Part shown: positions 6,944 to 9,692 of the stretch, one piece after another | Layout of the letters: each line of letters starts with the position of its first letter | Position numbering within the stretch: position 1 is the first letter of the stretch | Assembly (NCBI GenBank): GCA_041584055.1 | Contig: JBFHER010000143.1 | Span: forward strand, 1-9,692 | Length of the DNA stretch: 9,692 nt | Direction: 5' to 3' | Source of the DNA: JBFHER01 sp041584055 | Lineage (GTDB): Bacteria > Bacteroidota > Bacteroidia > Bacteroidales > UBA5342 | Position numbers and translations under genes: made by a program | Notes under the pieces: generated by a model | What the model saw: the letters and a program-made list of their open reading frames with translations, nothing else | Databases searched by the model: none | What the model was told of the DNA's origin: nothing

Positions 6944-7204
6944 ATGACAAAAACACTCACATTTAATGAACTCAGGAAGATCAAAGACAGCTTACCTGAT
7001 GGCAGCATGCGCAGAATTGCTGACGAATTGGACATGAAGGTAGAAACAGTACGTAACTACTTCGGTGGCTATAATTTTAAAGATGGGAGAAGTGCTGGTG
7101 TCCATTTCGAACCAGGACCTAATGGCGGTATTGTTGTATTGGACGATACGAAAATTCTTGATTTCGCAGAAAGTATATTAACACAGCAAAAGAACGAAGT
7201 GTAA
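6944..7204 (+). CDS. Small helix-turn-helix DNA-binding protein
   Basis: This 86-residue protein resembles a small conserved family seen widely in Bacteroidota and usually annotated only as DNA-binding protein. Residues about 20-41 (GSMRRIADELDMKVETVRNYFG) form a helix-turn-helix, with ADELDMKVETVRNYF as turn and recognition helix. A conserved glycine-rich segment follows (VHFEPGPNGGIVVLDD, 53-68), then a C-terminal helix (KILDFAESIL, 70-79) that may mediate dimerisation. It has its own promoter and terminator, so it is a single-gene unit. Its targets are unknown; the adjacent palindrome suggests it may control itself. No phage or toxin-antitoxin partner is next to it. Confidence 0.8.
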   Translation: MTKTLTFNELRKIKDSLPDGSMRRIADELDMKVETVRNYFGGYNFKDGRSAGVHFEPGPNGGIVVLDDTKILDFAESILTQQKNEV

Positions 7205-7227
7205 ACAACACTTTAAAGATTTAGAAA

Positions 7228-7262
7228 AGCAACATTTTATTTTAGAATGTTGCTTTTTTTTT
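7228..7262 (+). terminator. Terminator between the HTH gene and the convergent MFS gene
   Basis: AGCAACATT (7228-7236) pairs perfectly with AATGTTGCT (7246-7254) across a 9-nt loop, followed by a T run to 7262. It ends inside the stop region of the convergent transporter gene. On the minus strand the stem is followed by a run of only four T, so it may act in both directions but favours the plus strand. Confidence 0.85.
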
Positions 7263-8565
7263 ATTGCGGATTTTTAGCTTTAAATGAAGCAATAAATAAC
7301 AAGGTAACGATTACCATGCCAATGAGACCTGCGACGGTATAGTGGCCGGTGAGTGTAAATATTTTACTAAAATACAAGGGGCCTAAGGAACTGGCCATAA
7401 CAATAAAAGAAGAGCTAAATCCTGAAATTGCGCCAAGGTGCTTTCTTCCATAAAAGCGGGGCCAGGTGACCGAAACAAGCACTGTAAAGATGCCCGCCAT
7501 CAAACCATTGCCAATGATAAAAAGCACATAGCCCAATGACGATCCCAGTGCAATCAGTCCGCCTGAGGACATAAATGCACCTGCAAGCATTATAAATAAC
7601 AGGTTTTGAAGACGGGTGTAGTCACTGACCAGGTTGGCAATGGTTGATACTGTGATTGCAATGACTGATGTGGGAATAAAGATGGCCAGCGCCTTTTGTT
7701 CTGAATAATGAAAGCTTGCAAAGATCGAAATTACATTGAATGTAAAGCCAGTGATGAAAAAACTGTAAAAGGCAAATATTCCAGAAAATACCCAAAGGGC
7801 CCTTGTTTTTTGGGCTTCTTTTAATGTGTACTGACGACGGGTTTGAAAATTTTTGGCCTGATTTCTTCTGCTCTTTAGCAGCCTGCCATCCGGAATGAGA
7901 CCACAGTCCTCTGGATTATCACGATAAAAAATAAATGCGAAAATAATAAAACAGGCAATGATCAGGGCCATTACACGCCATGCTCCATCCCAATGGTATT
8001 CATCGATTAAGCCAGATAAAAGGAGTGGTGCAATTGAAAATCCAAGTGAAACAAATATGCTGCTGATCATATTAGCCCTTCCCCTCCATTGATCAAACCA
8101 TTTCATCATTAAGTTTCTTGAAGCCATGGTCAAAACACCTTGCCCTGTAAATCGAATTGCAAAAAACGCAAAGCTTATCACAACAAATGCAAGGACGGAA
8201 TCTTGAACAGGCACCCAGGTGGATAGTGTTTTAACCAATTCCGGACTGTAACTTACAAGAATCAATGCTGACGATAGGCCTGCTGCGGCTCCAATGGAAA
8301 CAAGTCTAGCACCAAAGCGATCGTACCATATTCCTGCGAATGTTAAAACAAGAGCACTTGCCCCTGTTCCTATCATGTATGCAAAGCTTAAAGCGTCACG
8401 GGATAAATCCAACGCATTGATTAAGTGGTCAGTAAATACTGAAATTCCCATGGTTTGGCCAGGGATACTGAACAGAATGCCGATTGTCCCTGCAAAAACG
8501 CTAATCCATCCATAAAAAAATGGAATTTTTTTCGGCTGAAAGGGTATGTTTGACCAATTTTTCAT
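7261..8565 (-). CDS. MFS transporter, oxalate/formate-antiporter-like (substrate unknown)
   Basis: This 434-residue inner-membrane protein has the length and about twelve hydrophobic segments expected of the major facilitator superfamily. Near the N-terminus, FFYGWISVFAG is typical of the monocarboxylate/oxalate-formate antiporter-like branch. The loop between helices 2 and 3 has the superfamily motif A as GIWYDRFGARLV (78-89). RFTGQGVLTMASRNLMMKWF (138-157) followed by RGRA and the pre-loop NPEDCGLIPDG (217-227) also fit that branch. The central cytoplasmic loop covers about 218-256. Anions or carboxylates are likely substrates by family, but no specific one can be read from the sequence. 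It is a single gene with its own -7 box very close to the start and shares its terminator region with the convergent HTH gene. The aspartate kinase gene is divergent; a functional link is not evident. Confidence 0.88.
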   Translation of the reverse strand: MKNWSNIPFQPKKIPFFYGWISVFAGTIGILFSIPGQTMGISVFTDHLINALDLSRDALSFAYMIGTGASALVLTFAGIWYDRFGARLVSIGAAAGLSSALILVSYSPELVKTLSTWVPVQDSVLAFVVISFAFFAIRFTGQGVLTMASRNLMMKWFDQWRGRANMISSIFVSLGFSIAPLLLSGLIDEYHWDGAWRVMALIIACFIIFAFIFYRDNPEDCGLIPDGRLLKSRRNQAKNFQTRRQYTLKEAQKTRALWVFSGIFAFYSFFITGFTFNVISIFASFHYSEQKALAIFIPTSVIAITVSTIANLVSDYTRLQNLLFIMLAGAFMSSGGLIALGSSLGYVLFIIGNGLMAGIFTVLVSVTWPRFYGRKHLGAISGFSSSFIVMASSLGPLYFSKIFTLTGHYTVAGLIGMVIVTLLFIASFKAKNPQ

Positions 8566-8575
8566 TTGTTGGGCA

Positions 8576-8583
8576 CAAAGGTA
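8576..8583 (-). promoter_or_regulatory. -7 element of the MFS gene
   Basis: On the minus strand TACCTTTG (8583-8576) matches TAnnTTTG exactly, ending 10 bp before the ATG at 8565. I see no convincing -33 TTTG 19-20 bp upstream. If used, the mRNA leader would be only a few nucleotides long. Confidence 0.45.
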
Positions 8584-8803
8584 AGATTATTGGCGATTTG
8601 AGTGGTGAGGAAATAGAAAGATAATTGCAGACTATTGTTAAAGCTGCTGCAACGAACTCGTTTGTGATAAACCAGTGTCTGGCATCGATGCATTATAAAT
8701 TCCAGCTGACTAATATGAGATTCTCTGCTGCGCTAAATGTTTTACGATCAATGAAAATAAAATCAACGGTGGATTTCGATATTTTCTTGACTTCCTTCTG
8801 ACA
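8584..8803. other. Non-coding middle of the MFS-aspartate kinase intergenic region
   Basis: The divergent gap 8566-8877 is 312 bp. Apart from the two promoter elements at its ends, I see no open frame of useful length, no terminator and no recognisable riboswitch. The stretch may hold regulatory sites for the kinase gene, but none can be named. Confidence 0.4.
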
Positions 8804-8824
8804 AAAGATAATTTCTTATCTTTG
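8804..8824 (+). promoter_or_regulatory. -7 element of the aspartate kinase gene within a palindrome
   Basis: TATCTTTG at 8817-8824 is a perfect TAnnTTTG -7 box. It forms the right arm of an inverted repeat, AAAGATAA (8804-8811) and TTATCTTT (8816-8823) around TTTC. No good -33 lies 19-20 bp upstream. The predicted leader is about 47 nt. Confidence 0.5.
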
Positions 8825-8877
8825 CAGGCAGAGAAAAAGGAGATCAAAGCGCGAAATTGTAAATTATTAAAGATAAA

Positions 8878-9692
8878 ATGAAAATTTTAAAGTTTGGAGG
8901 AACCTCTGTTGGTTCTGCTGAAAGAATTAAAAGTGTTGCATCACTTATAAACAATGGAGAGAAAAAGGTTGTTGTTTTGTCCGCGATGTCAGGAACAACA
9001 AATAGTTTGGTTGAAATATCTGATTCCCTCTACAAGAAAGATAAATCTGGCGCTTTGGAGTTAATTCAGCGTTTAGAAGAAAAGTACAATGCCGTTGTTG
9101 ATGAACTGCTTAAAGATACAGTTCAAAATGCCGCCGGACATACTTTGGTGCTAGATCGTTTCAACACCTTGAGAAAAATTGCAGGAAATAATTTTGATAT
9201 CTTAGGGGAAAAAGAAGTTTTAGCCCAGGGGGAGCTCATTTCTACCCATCTTATGTATTATCTACTACAGGAACAAGGTATTTCTTCCGCTTTGATCCCG
9301 GCACTGGATTATATGAGAATAGATGAAAATGGTGAGCCTGTCATGGGATTAATACGTGAAGGAATTGCCAGTCAACTAGAGAAATTCCCGAATGCAGAAA
9401 TTTACATTACGCAGGGATTTATTTGTCGCAATCCGAAAGGAGAGATTGATAACCTGAAACGTGGTGGTTCTGATTACAGTGCTTCTCTTATTGGAGCAGC
9501 ATTGAAAGCCGAAGAGATTCAGATATGGACGGATATTGATGGTATGCATAACAATGATCCACGGATTGTTGAAAATACAAAGCCCATTGCACAGCTCTCT
9601 TTTGATGAGGCAGCTGAGCTTGCGTATTTTGGAGCGAAAATTTTGCATCCAACCAGTGTGCTGCCTGCCAGACTGGAAAATGTGCCCGTTCG
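8878..9692 (+). CDS. lysC: Aspartate kinase, N-terminal part (runs off the right edge)
   Basis: The frame starts at the ATG 8878-8880 and is open to the window end, giving 271 complete codons. The enzyme phosphorylates aspartate to aspartyl phosphate, the first step toward lysine, threonine, methionine and diaminopimelate. The amino acid kinase domain is nearly complete: KFGGTSVGS at 5-13 (nucleotide site), LSAMSGTTN at 34-42, QGELIS at 117-122, ITQGFICRN at 177-185, RGGSDYSASLIGAAL at 195-209, WTDIDGMHNNDPR at 217-229 and GAKILHPTS at 252-260. The sequence follows the monofunctional Bacteroidota form (usually about 420-450 residues with C-terminal ACT domains) rather than the ThrA fusion, but the end is outside the window, so a fusion cannot be excluded. 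A single AAGGAG (8837-8842) lies too far upstream to be its ribosome site. Confidence 0.93.
   Translation, partial: MKILKFGGTSVGSAERIKSVASLINNGEKKVVVLSAMSGTTNSLVEISDSLYKKDKSGALELIQRLEEKYNAVVDELLKDTVQNAAGHTLVLDRFNTLRKIAGNNFDILGEKEVLAQGELISTHLMYYLLQEQGISSALIPALDYMRIDENGEPVMGLIREGIASQLEKFPNAEIYITQGFICRNPKGEIDNLKRGGSDYSASLIGAALKAEEIQIWTDIDGMHNNDPRIVENTKPIAQLSFDEAAELAYFGAKILHPTSVLPARLENVPV

Noticed and set aside
8837..8862. Leader peptide before aspartate kinase starting after AAGGAG
   Set aside because: The only nearby possible start is a TTG at 8857 followed at once by TAA, so no peptide can be made.
9376..9648. 90-residue minus-strand frame opposite the aspartate kinase
   Set aside because: It is antisense to a strongly conserved kinase frame with catalytic motifs throughout.

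Overview
The window comes from a Bacteroidota chromosome (low to moderate G+C), probably a marine or anaerobic lineage of the Cytophagia/Bacteroidia type. Four things point there. A short exported protein ends in a type IX secretion (T9SS) type A sorting domain. Promoters follow the Bacteroidota pattern (TTTG-like -33, TAnnTTTG -7). Shine-Dalgarno sequences are mostly absent. Several proteins belong to families typical of that phylum: TPR/PD40 envelope protein, FloA with a short NfeD, and a small 'EPGPNGGIV' HTH protein. Species cannot be named from the window. I see no rRNA, tRNA, CRISPR array, transposase or phage gene.

Layout. Bases 1-141 are the 3' end of an unidentified gene. A well-formed promoter (167-196) then drives a two-gene exported unit: a T9SS-sorted small beta protein (219-731) and, 4 bp later, a secreted protein with a FISUMP/DUF1566-like C-terminus (736-1683). 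It is closed by a strong terminator (1707-1733). The 1684-2010 gap also holds an inverted-repeat-rich non-coding stretch and a second terminator facing the opposite way.

Bases 5943-2011 (minus strand) form a tight three-gene operon. First is a large TPR-PD40-coiled-coil-SPOR envelope protein, then, after 1 bp, a short NfeD membrane protein, then, after 5 bp, flotillin-like FloA. NfeD and FloA are known partners in membrane-domain organisation. Their coupling to a periplasmic protein that probably binds peptidoglycan through SPOR suggests a membrane/cell-wall module and is the most interesting arrangement here. A PAP2-family lipid phosphatase (6061-6774) is divergent from it.

The right part holds a small HTH regulator (6944-7204) with an operator-like palindrome in its 5' leader, a convergent MFS transporter (8565-7261), and the 5' part of a monofunctional aspartate kinase (8878 to the edge), which starts lysine/threonine/methionine synthesis. 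These look like independent single-gene units.

Most genes belong to known families. No clearly new defence, mobile or biosynthetic system is visible. Candidates for novelty are the SPOR-NfeD-FloA operon, the short T9SS plus FISUMP-like secreted pair, and the structured intergenic stretch near 1764-1895.
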